In this document: one piece after another, positions 1 to 7,847 of the stretch
How positions within the stretch are numbered: the first letter of the stretch is position 1
How the letters are laid out: each line of letters starts with the position of its first letter
Assembly (NCBI GenBank): GCA_040387475.1
Contig: JAZKDT010000024.1
Span: 97,703-161,702, forward strand
DNA: 64,000 nt
Direction of reading: 5' to 3'
Source of the DNA: UBA4416 sp040387475
GTDB taxonomy: Bacteria > Bacteroidota > Bacteroidia > B-17B0 > Aurantibacillaceae
Translations under genes and position numbers: made by a program
The notes under the pieces: model-generated
The model's database searches: none
The model's input: only the letters and a program-made list of their open reading frames with translations
What the model was told of the DNA's origin: nothing

Positions 1-903
1 ACCCTGGTGATTTTGTGACTTCAAAATGCTGTCACTAAAATAAAAGTAGGCGCTGTCCGTTTCAAACGCCCGGAAATTGCGTGTGTCGCTTAAATTCCAG
101 GTTGGATCATCGGATATATGAGTCAACGCGAATAGCCTGGGTTCGCTTAGATAATAATCTTTTGTAATTCCCTTTTTAAAAACCTTCCTGGTTCTAATAG
201 GCAGTAAGCCAACCCAATTATGGATGATCTGGCTGAGCCATCTTCTTTTATAATAAAACACCGGAGTAACAGGTGTTTCGCCGCACATATATTTTATACG
301 CCTCGAAAATCTATTACGCAGTTTCTTCTTTTTTAATTTATCCGGATGCCGCTCAAACCATCGTATAACCCGCCGCGAAAAACGAGTGAGTTCATATTCC
401 ACTTTACCTTTGCTCCATGTGGCATCGTACACATACCATAAGCCATCAAGCCGCACGGCATTCCAGGCATGATTATGAATATAAACAGTATCATGTATAT
501 CAAAAAACTCATCTTTTGCATAGCCATATACCGTTACGTTAGCAATTCCGGCAAGCTTGCAGAGCGTATCCATCAAGTTTGCATAACCTAAGCAAATAGT
601 ATTTTTGGTTTTGAGGATGCGGGAGATCTGTTCAGGATTGGAGGCAGTAGGTAAATAAAATTCAGAATAATTGTATTTAATATTAGTAGTAACCCAGGTA
701 AAAATAGCGTCAAACTTTTCCTGTTCGCCGCTTTTGCCCTTAATAAGTTTCTTTACAAGGCGCACTGCATCAGCACCTGTGCGCTTACCTGTGTGAATGT
801 CTTTATCTGAGTACTCCAGAAGATCGGGATCAGCCGGCGCTTGCGAAAACAAAATGCCCAAACGAAATACAAAAATAAATATAAGGTATTTGCGAAAATT
901 CAT
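1..903 (-). CDS. Secreted transglutaminase-like protein (partial, C-terminus beyond window)
   Basis: The minus-strand frame from the ATG at 903 stays open to base 1, giving 301 residues without a stop. Residues 1-21 form a signal peptide ending in LFSQ. The transglutaminase/papain-fold triad is readable: Cys104 in TICLGYANLMDTL, His145 in NHAWNAVRLDG and Asp160 in WYVYDATWS, in the order and spacing of bacterial transglutaminase-like proteins. The part after residue 170 is basic and matches nothing I know. The fold is clear, but such bacterial proteins may be proteases or peptide cyclases rather than crosslinkers, so the substrate is unknown. The start codon overlaps the stop of the upstream archaemetzincin gene (ATGA), which implies translational coupling and a shared extracytoplasmic role. 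Confidence 0.85.
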   Translation of the reverse strand, partial: MNFRKYLIFIFVFRLGILFSQAPADPDLLEYSDKDIHTGKRTGADAVRLVKKLIKGKSGEQEKFDAIFTWVTTNIKYNYSEFYLPTASNPEQISRILKTKNTICLGYANLMDTLCKLAGIANVTVYGYAKDEFFDIHDTVYIHNHAWNAVRLDGLWYVYDATWSKGKVEYELTRFSRRVIRWFERHPDKLKKKKLRNRFSRRIKYMCGETPVTPVFYYKRRWLSQIIHNWVGLLPIRTRKVFKKGITKDYYLSEPRLFALTHISDDPTWNLSDTRNFRAFETDSAYFYFSDSILKSQNHQG

Positions 904-1499
904 AGCGCCCAACCTCTAGCAATTAAATGTGCTTTACATTTCGAACAAAATTCCTTCTCCTCATCCGTCGGGTTTTTACCTTTTGCGTCTCTCATAAAAC
1001 AAATCTTCACCGGACAATGAGGCAAGCCCTGCGTATGACCTAATTCATGAATAGCAACTTTAAAAAATTGAGACCAATGGTCTTCTTTTGACACACGAAA
1101 ACTGGATGCCACGCAGGCATTCCCCGGACATAAACCCAGTCCCATGATACCATAATCTTTTACCGCTCCTTTAGTGTGGCTAATGTCCTTATTTGTTAAA
1201 GCAATAATTAAATGCCCTTCCCGCGCCCGGCTTCTTAAAAATCTAAGAATTGTATCCGCTCTATACCTATTTCGTTCTTTGTAATAAGCTGCAGGTGGCA
1301 TATCAATCGGTTGTCTAATTAAAATTCTTGGATAAATTTTATGTAGCTCCTGATGTATAAATTTTAATTGTTCGGATGTAATATCTGAAAATGGCTGTAA
1401 GTCAACTACAATAGGCTTTTTATTTAACACAGAACTGCTATTGTCGTCACAGGCAAAAACAAACATTAAAACTAGTAATAAACCAAACCTATACATCAT
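900..1499 (-). CDS. Archaemetzincin-like zinc metalloprotease lipoprotein
   Basis: This is a 199-residue lipoprotein: the signal peptide ends in the lipobox FVFAC with Cys17. The C-terminal half carries the archaemetzincin (peptidase family M54) signature: HELGHTQGLPHC at 151-162, then CFM at 167-169 and a FCSKC pair at 184-188. This matches the family layout of a catalytic HExxHxxGxxH site followed by four structural Cys and a Met. His151, His155 and His161 would bind the catalytic zinc, with Glu152 as base. Archaeal and animal archaemetzincins are cytosolic, so a lipid-anchored form is noteworthy. The start is a double ATG (1499 and 1496). The gene follows a second archaemetzincin and overlaps the transglutaminase-like gene by 4 bases. 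Confidence 0.85.
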   Translation of the reverse strand: MMYRFGLLLVLMFVFACDDNSSSVLNKKPIVVDLQPFSDITSEQLKFIHQELHKIYPRILIRQPIDMPPAAYYKERNRYRADTILRFLRSRAREGHLIIALTNKDISHTKGAVKDYGIMGLGLCPGNACVASSFRVSKEDHWSQFFKVAIHELGHTQGLPHCPVKICFMRDAKGKNPTDEEKEFCSKCKAHLIARGWAL

Positions 1500-1520
1500 T
1501 TACAATAAAGCTCAAGGTCT

Positions 1521-1530
1521 NNNNNNNNNN
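1521..1530. other. Assembly gap (10 N)
   Basis: Ten N separate the 3' end of the second archaemetzincin gene from the start of the first. The real length is unknown, and the flanks (…aaggtct and aatatg…) share no obvious overlap. The true stop codon of the upstream gene is hidden here. Confidence 0.98.
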
Positions 1531-2391
1531 AATATGATTTTCCTCGAAATAGGATCTCAGTTGTTTAAACCGTATTTTATTATTGAATTTTAAATTCCAG
1601 TTTAGTTTGTTTAAACAAACAGAACACAATCGGTTTGGCCGGCTGTCGCTTTCTTCCATGCTATTGGAACCATTCATCACACAAATAGCGTTAGTGCAGT
1701 GGAGTATCGAGAACATGTGACCAATTTCATGAGAAGAAGTTTGAATCAATCTTTGTAAACACTTTTTTGGCTCGTCATTTTCAATGTATCTGTAAATAGA
1801 GGATATTCCAACTTTTTTCCAGGTATAAGCTTGCCCAAATACATAGTTCCATGATTCTTTAGGATATAAATCAGTATCTGTGATAGCCATCAACGCAATA
1901 CCATCTTTCGGCAACCGGGGTACGAGTAAACTATCTAAAATAAATGTGGTTAAATATTGCTGATGTCCGTCTTCCCGGGTTCGCTTATAGGCAGGCTTAA
2001 TTAAAGAATCTGAAATAACGGGAAGCAGTGTAATTTTTAAACCAAAAAAATAATGAAGGTATTCAACTGTGCTATGGATAATGCTATCAGTGCTTTGTGA
2101 AAAATTTCCGATAGGTTGAATATAAATAATACTCTGAGTATCATTAGGAGACACGGGCCTGCACTTTTTATAGTCCAGGAATGACTGTCCCTTTTCTTTA
2201 TGTTCGTAGAGCCAATCGCCCGGCCGTGCAACAGGTAAAGGAATATCAGAAATACTTAATTTTCGGATAGAATCATAAGTACCGTCAGATTCGTTATTAT
2301 CAACCGTATTCCGCGAACCACACGAAAAGAGAAAAACTATAAATATAAAACAGAGACATTTCAAATTATAAAACTTTAAATATAAAAACAC
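1531..2391 (-). CDS. Archaemetzincin-like lipoprotein with altered zinc motif (3' end in gap)
   Basis: A lipoprotein signal ends in FLFSC near the N-terminus. The metalloprotease motif starts with the His codon at 1729-1731 and reads HEIGHMFSILHC, followed by CVMNGSN, EESDSRPNRLC and SVCLNKL. As I recall it, this closely resembles animal/archaeal archaemetzincins (HEIGHxFGLRHC … GSNxLEEADRRP … CxxC). The usual Gly after the second zinc His is Ser here. The coding sequence runs into the N gap at 1530, and the nine residues read beyond the gap are not trustworthy. The start is uncertain: the GTG at 2391 lies inside a terminator stem, so the in-frame TTG at 2364 may be the true start. It is a paralogue of the next gene downstream. 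Confidence 0.8.
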
Positions 2392-2419
2392 GGGTCAGGT
2401 TTTCGAAACCTGACCCGTG
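2389..2419 (-). terminator. Rho-independent terminator of the condensin operon
   Basis: A perfect 14-base inverted repeat (2389-2402 with 2406-2419) encloses a 3-base loop. On the minus strand it is followed by a T-rich tail (TTTTTATATTT). It lies 15 bases past the stop of the SMC gene. Confidence 0.85.
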
Positions 2420-2434
2420 CATGTAAAATAATTC

Positions 2435-5400
2435 TTATGCTTCAACTTCCGTTACAATACTTGGGAAGATACGAACGTTGTTATTTTCTTCTCTTCTGAA
2501 CTGGTAGGTGAACTTATAATGCGCCTCTAATCCCGATTTATTTGGTAAACCGTTGATCATCATAATATTTCTGTTCTTTGCAAAACGTAACAGTTCGCGC
2601 AAGTAATGTGCCGAGATCTGACCTACCTCATCAATGATGCAATGTACTTTAAAATCGGTACTACCGCGGTGCGAGGACTCTTTAATAAATACGTGCAACA
2701 AGGTGATGTAAATAATCGCTTTTACAAGGATATCCGTTCCTGTACTTCCAATACTGTCAATTTTATGTGTCCACCCTGTTTCATTTAAACCTTCTTTAAT
2801 ATTGAATTTCAACTCAAACAGATCCTGCAAACGAATTTCTTCCTGCTCTTGTTCTTTAATAGCAGTACGTAACTGATCCAGCAATTTAACTGCACGGTTA
2901 CTGATCTCGCGATTTTTGTGCGTTGCGAAATCTGTATTGAATAATCCTTCGTTATACACCAATCCATTTTCCTCGCGGAATTCCTGGATGCGTTTCAATA
3001 ATTTGTAAACTTTATTATCAGAGTCTTCTAAACGAATTTTAATGAACTCAATTAACTTAGATTCTTCGAACTCTGCCTTTTTAAAATCTTCTGCAATTAA
3101 AGTAATGATATGCTGGATCTTATCTTTTTGCCCACTTAGCTCTCTAACCTTAGTAGCGATACTATCGGTTACCAAACCAATCTGCGTGGCGGTTTCAGCA
3201 ATAGATAATTCAATTTTTGCTTCATTAATGAACGAACGCAAGTTTTGCGCAAAGCGTTCATACTCACCTTGTGTAGCGTCGTTACGGATGATAAAGTTAA
3301 AGTGATTCTCTAATCTGAATTTACCGGCGAACTCGTTTACATAACGTTGAAATGCTGTATACTCTTCATTAAAATGCGAGTCATTTTTAAGAAGCTGTGT
3401 ACACAGATCCATTACACTGTAATTTGTCTTCTTGGGCTCTGCGCGTTCAATGATATCTGCATATTTATTGAACACCGGCGTTTCTCTAAAGTTCTTTGTA
3501 AAATAATTGATTCCATTATTAAACTCAATCAGTTCTTCCTCAAACGCCCGTTTTTGCTTATTTAATTCCATACGTTTGATGTTGAACTTACGGGCTATTT
3601 CCTCAATTTCAGCACTCAGGTCATTCGCATTTTTCACATACTCATCCTTTTTCTGAATCAAGTCGGGTAATTTATCAAAGATTTCGCGCTTATCTTTTAA
3701 GTAATCACTTACAATTTGAGAATACTGGTCGATCTCTTTTAAAGCCTCCTGTAATTCTTTGATACGAGCATCAATTTTCTTGATCTCTTTACTATCAACT
3801 CCCTTTGCTTTGAAATTCGTTTCCTTTTCTGCACTTAACGAAGTTTCTTTTTCTTCGTATTCTTTAACCTGATTTTTCTTTTCAACTTCGAGTTCACTGA
3901 TCTCAGTTTCCTGTCTTGCTTTCAAGTCAGCTAAACGTTCATCATTAAAGGCTTTTAATTTATCAAACTGAGTATTAAAATCATTTAGTAAATTATTTTT
4001 CTTTTTATTAAGGATAGCCAGCTCTTCTTCCAAAATATTAATTTTTTGGCGGTTACCCGTTAACGACTCCTCAATTTCGGTGCTTGCACGTTGTCTCCAG
4101 TCTTCCAGCTCAAGTATCAACTTCTTTTCGCGTTTTTCGGCAAGTTCTAAAGAGTAAGTTAATACCTTAAGGTCTTCTTTTAATTCTCCCAATTGCTTAC
4201 CGAACTTATCTGCGGCCAACATTTTTTCTTCGGTATTAGCGGTCTGGAATTGATTCATGCTATCTTCCAGATCACGAATAATCGCCAACCGTTCGTTTTT
4301 CTCAAATTGATATTCTTCAATAGATTTAGAAACAACAGGAACATCGTCCAGTTTTAAAGAAATACCATACAACGATAATCCTTTAGCATCTGTTAACGTC
4401 GGATTTAAATCTGAACGGAATAGCAAGTCTTCATTTACAACCTTACCAATAGTTGTATGCCAGTCTTTTACATTCTTTTCAAGATACCCGTACAACGCGT
4501 CGTGTTGAACATTTAATTTTTCTTCAATAGTTTTGATTTCCGTTTTTACGCGGATAATTTCATTATTTGTTTTTTGGATCTGGTTTGATAAAGATGTTTT
4601 TAATTTAGACTCTAAATTCTCCCATTCCTTTTGATTGGTTTGAACCAAATTGGTTTTGATAGCCAACTCTGACTTGTTCTTATAATTGATGGCTCTCAAA
4701 TCAGCTAACTCCGTTTCCTGGCCTTTTATTTCTGCTTCATAAAAACGGGTATTACGAATTACTTTTTCTTCTGCTTTTAATTCATTGTATTCAATTTGTT
4801 TAGCCGTAACTTCTGCATTTAGTTCCGTTAAAGCTTCTTCGCGTTTGTTCTTGAATTCAGCGTCTTTTTTATTGAACTCATTTTTTTGCAATAACTGCAG
4901 TTCATTATAGTGATTAAATATCTCGCTGGTACGTGAATTTATCTTGTTAACGTAAGCCGTTTTATCATTCCTTAACTGCTCGATCAAAGAAGAATATTTC
5001 ATTTCGATGCTCTGCACATTGGAAGTCAATGATTCATACTCACGACGAGCAATATTAAAATCAACTTGCAATTTATCACGTTCAGAATTTTTCTCTACGG
5101 CTTCCTCGATATTTTTTTCTTTATACTCTTTTAATTTCTTATTGGCCTCGCGAATAGTTCTGTCATAATAACCGATTTCTTCACGCACATCTTTTTGTTT
5201 TTCTTCCAATAATGTTTTTTGTTCTTCATTAGCTTCAGTTAATCTATCAAGCTCCTCCTGTTTTTCCTGGGAAGCTTTAATAACTGTTTCGTTCTGGGTT
5301 TCTGCATAACGCAAGCTGCTACCTAATTTATCGGCCATTTCCATTTGCGCGCCTTTCAGCATATGCACCTGGTCATATTTTTTATCAATGAACTCAATCA

Positions 5401-6121
5401 ACTGTTGAGATTCTTTTTTCAAATAGGTTTCAATATCTGTATATTTTTCATTGAATTGACGCAACTGCCTGTCAACCTGTTCCAACTTAATACTGCTATT
5501 TTCAGTTGTTAAAGAGTTGGCAATAAAATCTTTAATAAAGCGGCTATCAATACTACTTTTCGAACTTAAGAATACGTTGGTGATCGACTTTGGAATATTC
5601 TGGTATTTTTCATTTCCCTTAAGGATATAAAACTTAGATAACTGTTTATCAGTTTCTGTTCCGTACAAAATATTACGGTAGCGTTCAAATGTATCGATTT
5701 GCTGAGAAATAAAAATGCCCCGTTTGTCAAAACCTGCAATCACTTCTTTGATCTTAAGAGCCTCGTCATTTTCGTTAAAAAAGTAATCAGGGCTATACTC
5801 TGCGTCAACAAAACGAAATACCAATTTGTTATGGCGGTAAATGATCACGAAAAATGGTTTAACTTCTGTTTGGATCTCATAAATTAAATATGAATTCTCA
5901 TATTTAAAATAATGCTCTTCAAACGATTTTTGCGACGCTGAAATACCTAGTCCTCTTGTATTAGCGCTGTAAAAAAATAAAATAGCACGTTGTAGTGAGG
6001 TCTTTCCAAAGTTGTTGGTACCAACAAAACAGGTATTACCGCTCAACTCTAAATCCGTATACTTTACGTTGGCAATATTGATCTGTACAATCCTGTTTAA
6101 TATTCTGCAATTATTTTCCAT
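2435..6121 (-). CDS. SMC-like condensin ATPase (MukB/MksB/JetC type)
   Basis: The 1228-residue protein has SMC architecture. An N-terminal Walker A (GTNNFGKTS, 34-42) is followed by long Glu/Lys-rich coiled coils, a short non-coiled middle segment near 560-610 (SLYGISLKL) that looks like a reduced hinge, and a second coiled-coil arm. The C-terminal head carries an ABC-signature-like GSTGT at 1125-1129 and a Walker B ending in Asp1164-Glu1165 (CIIDEVGQIS). This arrangement is typical of the MukB/MksB/JetC branch rather than canonical Smc or Rad50, and no zinc hook CxxC is seen. It would form a DNA-loop-extruding ring with the kleisin and MksE-like partners encoded upstream. The last gene of the operon, it is followed directly by a strong terminator. 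Housekeeping condensin or plasmid defence cannot be decided from sequence alone. Confidence 0.8.
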   Translation of the reverse strand: MENNCRILNRIVQINIANVKYTDLELSGNTCFVGTNNFGKTSLQRAILFFYSANTRGLGISASQKSFEEHYFKYENSYLIYEIQTEVKPFFVIIYRHNKLVFRFVDAEYSPDYFFNENDEALKIKEVIAGFDKRGIFISQQIDTFERYRNILYGTETDKQLSKFYILKGNEKYQNIPKSITNVFLSSKSSIDSRFIKDFIANSLTTENSSIKLEQVDRQLRQFNEKYTDIETYLKKESQQLIEFIDKKYDQVHMLKGAQMEMADKLGSSLRYAETQNETVIKASQEKQEELDRLTEANEEQKTLLEEKQKDVREEIGYYDRTIREANKKLKEYKEKNIEEAVEKNSERDKLQVDFNIARREYESLTSNVQSIEMKYSSLIEQLRNDKTAYVNKINSRTSEIFNHYNELQLLQKNEFNKKDAEFKNKREEALTELNAEVTAKQIEYNELKAEEKVIRNTRFYEAEIKGQETELADLRAINYKNKSELAIKTNLVQTNQKEWENLESKLKTSLSNQIQKTNNEIIRVKTEIKTIEEKLNVQHDALYGYLEKNVKDWHTTIGKVVNEDLLFRSDLNPTLTDAKGLSLYGISLKLDDVPVVSKSIEEYQFEKNERLAIIRDLEDSMNQFQTANTEEKMLAADKFGKQLGELKEDLKVLTYSLELAEKREKKLILELEDWRQRASTEIEESLTGNRQKINILEEELAILNKKKNNLLNDFNTQFDKLKAFNDERLADLKARQETEISELEVEKKNQVKEYEEKETSLSAEKETNFKAKGVDSKEIKKIDARIKELQEALKEIDQYSQIVSDYLKDKREIFDKLPDLIQKKDEYVKNANDLSAEIEEIARKFNIKRMELNKQKRAFEEELIEFNNGINYFTKNFRETPVFNKYADIIERAEPKKTNYSVMDLCTQLLKNDSHFNEEYTAFQRYVNEFAGKFRLENHFNFIIRNDATQGEYERFAQNLRSFINEAKIELSIAETATQIGLVTDSIATKVRELSGQKDKIQHIITLIAEDFKKAEFEESKLIEFIKIRLEDSDNKVYKLLKRIQEFREENGLVYNEGLFNTDFATHKNREISNRAVKLLDQLRTAIKEQEQEEIRLQDLFELKFNIKEGLNETGWTHKIDSIGSTGTDILVKAIIYITLLHVFIKESSHRGSTDFKVHCIIDEVGQISAHYLRELLRFAKNRNIMMINGLPNKSGLEAHYKFTYQFRREENNNVRIFPSIVTEVEA

Positions 6122-6166
6122 GTCTCTGTTCTGTCTGTTTAATTCTGTCTTTGTTCCTGCTGTCTG

Positions 6167-7159
6167 TTAATAGTCGTATAATCCTTTTGCTGTTTTAGGT
6201 GCATTCGGGTCTTTTTTTGGCGCTGTACCACTCACTAATTTAATAGGATACAAGCCTATGGCATTTCGCTTTTTATTGGCAAGCGTAATTTCTTTTCCAA
6301 TTGTTTTCTCGTAACCGGCCAATGGCTGATAAAATTCCGGCATTTGACCATCCATCAAATTTCGTCTGTCAATCACTGTTGCATAAAATTCGGGTGAAAT
6401 GTTTCCATCAATCATCGCGCGTGAAAGCATGCCGTCTAACCTTTCATTTTTTTTATCGGCGTCATAATTTAAAAGTATGTTTAGTGCGATAGCACAGGCT
6501 TCTTTGCTTAAGGTTTTCATAGATGGAAATCCATTTTGCTGGATCTTAATTAATAATGCCGCAGCGGTAATAGAATCTGCTTTCATTTTTTCTTTTACCA
6601 ACCTATATTTAGAAACATAATCCTGCGATACTTTGCTACAGGTTTTATTCTTCATGCAAGTGGTGCAGTATTCAATCGCAGCCGTATATTTAACTGCAGA
6701 ATATTTTTTATTAGCTTCGTTAATCGCATATAATTCATTCGCCCAATCGAAATTTTTAGCATTATCTCTTGCGTCTTCCCACTTTTTAATATTGGCTTTA
6801 TATTCCTGTTTTGTATTTTGATTATAAAAAGCAACATCATCTTTTTTTGAACTATCCACTTCATATCCGTTTAAAATTGCTTTTTCAAGAAAATGTAAGG
6901 CTTTAAACTCTTCCTTTATTTTGATAGCGCATAAGGCTGCCCTAAAATAATGCCCTGGATTAACCGTACCTTTATAATTGGCGATTGCGATATCGTATTT
7001 TGCATATGCCTGCAATAAAGAATCATTTTTGTACATGCGCTCTGCTGCCGAAATGTTTTCGTGATAGGAAATAAAATCGCCCGAAACGGTTGAGTACTTA
7101 GCCTGGGAAAACATTCCCATACTTAGCAAACTCATTAATAAAAAAAGTGATGTCTTCAT
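6167..7159 (-). CDS. Secreted repeat protein embedded in the condensin operon
   Basis: The 330-residue protein has a clear signal peptide (LFLLMSLLSMGMFSQA), so it should act outside the cytoplasm. Residues 35-110 are helical and TPR-like (AERMYKNDSLLQAYAKYDIA, HYFRAALCAIKIKEEFKALH). A CTTCMKNKTC Cys cluster lies near 165-175. The C-terminal third (AMIDGNISPEFYATVIDRRN … ANKKRNAIGLYPI) loosely resembles the DUF6624 group. It lies 10 bases after the MksE-like gene and 45 bases before the SMC gene, on the same strand, so it is probably co-transcribed. No periplasmic partner is known for Muk/Mks/Jet condensins. The function is unknown and co-transcription may be incidental. Confidence 0.7.
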   Translation of the reverse strand: MKTSLFLLMSLLSMGMFSQAKYSTVSGDFISYHENISAAERMYKNDSLLQAYAKYDIAIANYKGTVNPGHYFRAALCAIKIKEEFKALHFLEKAILNGYEVDSSKKDDVAFYNQNTKQEYKANIKKWEDARDNAKNFDWANELYAINEANKKYSAVKYTAAIEYCTTCMKNKTCSKVSQDYVSKYRLVKEKMKADSITAAALLIKIQQNGFPSMKTLSKEACAIALNILLNYDADKKNERLDGMLSRAMIDGNISPEFYATVIDRRNLMDGQMPEFYQPLAGYEKTIGKEITLANKKRNAIGLYPIKLVSGTAPKKDPNAPKTAKGLYDY

Positions 7160-7169
7160 AGTATATAGT

Positions 7170-7778
7170 TTAGTTGTAGATTATGCCCTGAGTATCGTCG
7201 CTGGAACCGCTTTCTTCATAAATAGCAACCGAATTAATTACGTCTAATAGATAATTATAAGAATCCAATACTTTATAAGACTCTGACTTTTCATCTTCTA
7301 ATTCCAAAAATGAATCCCGACTCATGAGATCACAAATTTCACGCACTTTATTATGTAGCGTTTCTGACCGGTACAAGGGAATTTTTTGAAGTTTTTGTTT
7401 CAACCGCACATTTGCATTACACTCCTCTGCAATTTCACTCGGACGAAAACGACTGCCAATACCGATCTTGTTATCCATACTTGCAAAAAGGTCAATGATG
7501 TCAATATAACGCTCAAAACGTTCCAGTTTTTTTTCAAGTTCGCTGTTTGGTTCACTCAATTTTGAGAAATAGAAGAAATTATTTCCTCTCTCAATGTTAT
7601 AACGAATTACATTAAAATATGCCTGAAGCCTGTCAAAATTTTCAGGATTATTGATCACATCATACAAACGATTCATTCCGTCGCGACTACCGTTACTTGA
7701 GATAAAAGCTCCACGAGCCATTACTGAAAAAATATCGTGTGTTTGTTTTGGTAAATTAAAACTCGTTGTTTCTTCCAT
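7170..7778 (-). CDS. MksE/JetB-like condensin accessory subunit (DUF4194 type)
   Basis: This 202-residue soluble protein has no signal peptide. The N-terminal half (FSVMARGAFISSNG … YDVINNPENFDRLQAYFNVI … IERGNNFFYFS) fits the winged-helix pattern of MukE/MksE/DUF4194 proteins, which bind the kleisin and DNA in MukBEF, MksBEF and Wadjet complexes. The length fits the family (about 200-240 residues). The assignment rests mainly on its place between a kleisin-like gene and an SMC gene; sequence similarity alone is weak. It begins 69 bases after the kleisin gene. Confidence 0.65.
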   Translation of the reverse strand: MEETTSFNLPKQTHDIFSVMARGAFISSNGSRDGMNRLYDVINNPENFDRLQAYFNVIRYNIERGNNFFYFSKLSEPNSELEKKLERFERYIDIIDLFASMDNKIGIGSRFRPSEIAEECNANVRLKQKLQKIPLYRSETLHNKVREICDLMSRDSFLELEDEKSESYKVLDSYNYLLDVINSVAIYEESGSSDDTQGIIYN

Positions 7779-7847
7779 TGTATTTATTATTTTTACCCGC
7801 TAAGTGTGCAAAGAGTAGCAAAGCACACCAAGGAGTATGTGTAATTT

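Noticed and set aside
333..527. 64-residue minus-strand reading frame
   Set aside because: It is a shadow within the transglutaminase-like gene, whose own frame carries the full catalytic triad.
1489..1520. Nine extra residues (TLSFIVNDV) at the end of the second archaemetzincin
   Set aside because: They are read through an N gap of unknown length and overlap the next start codon.
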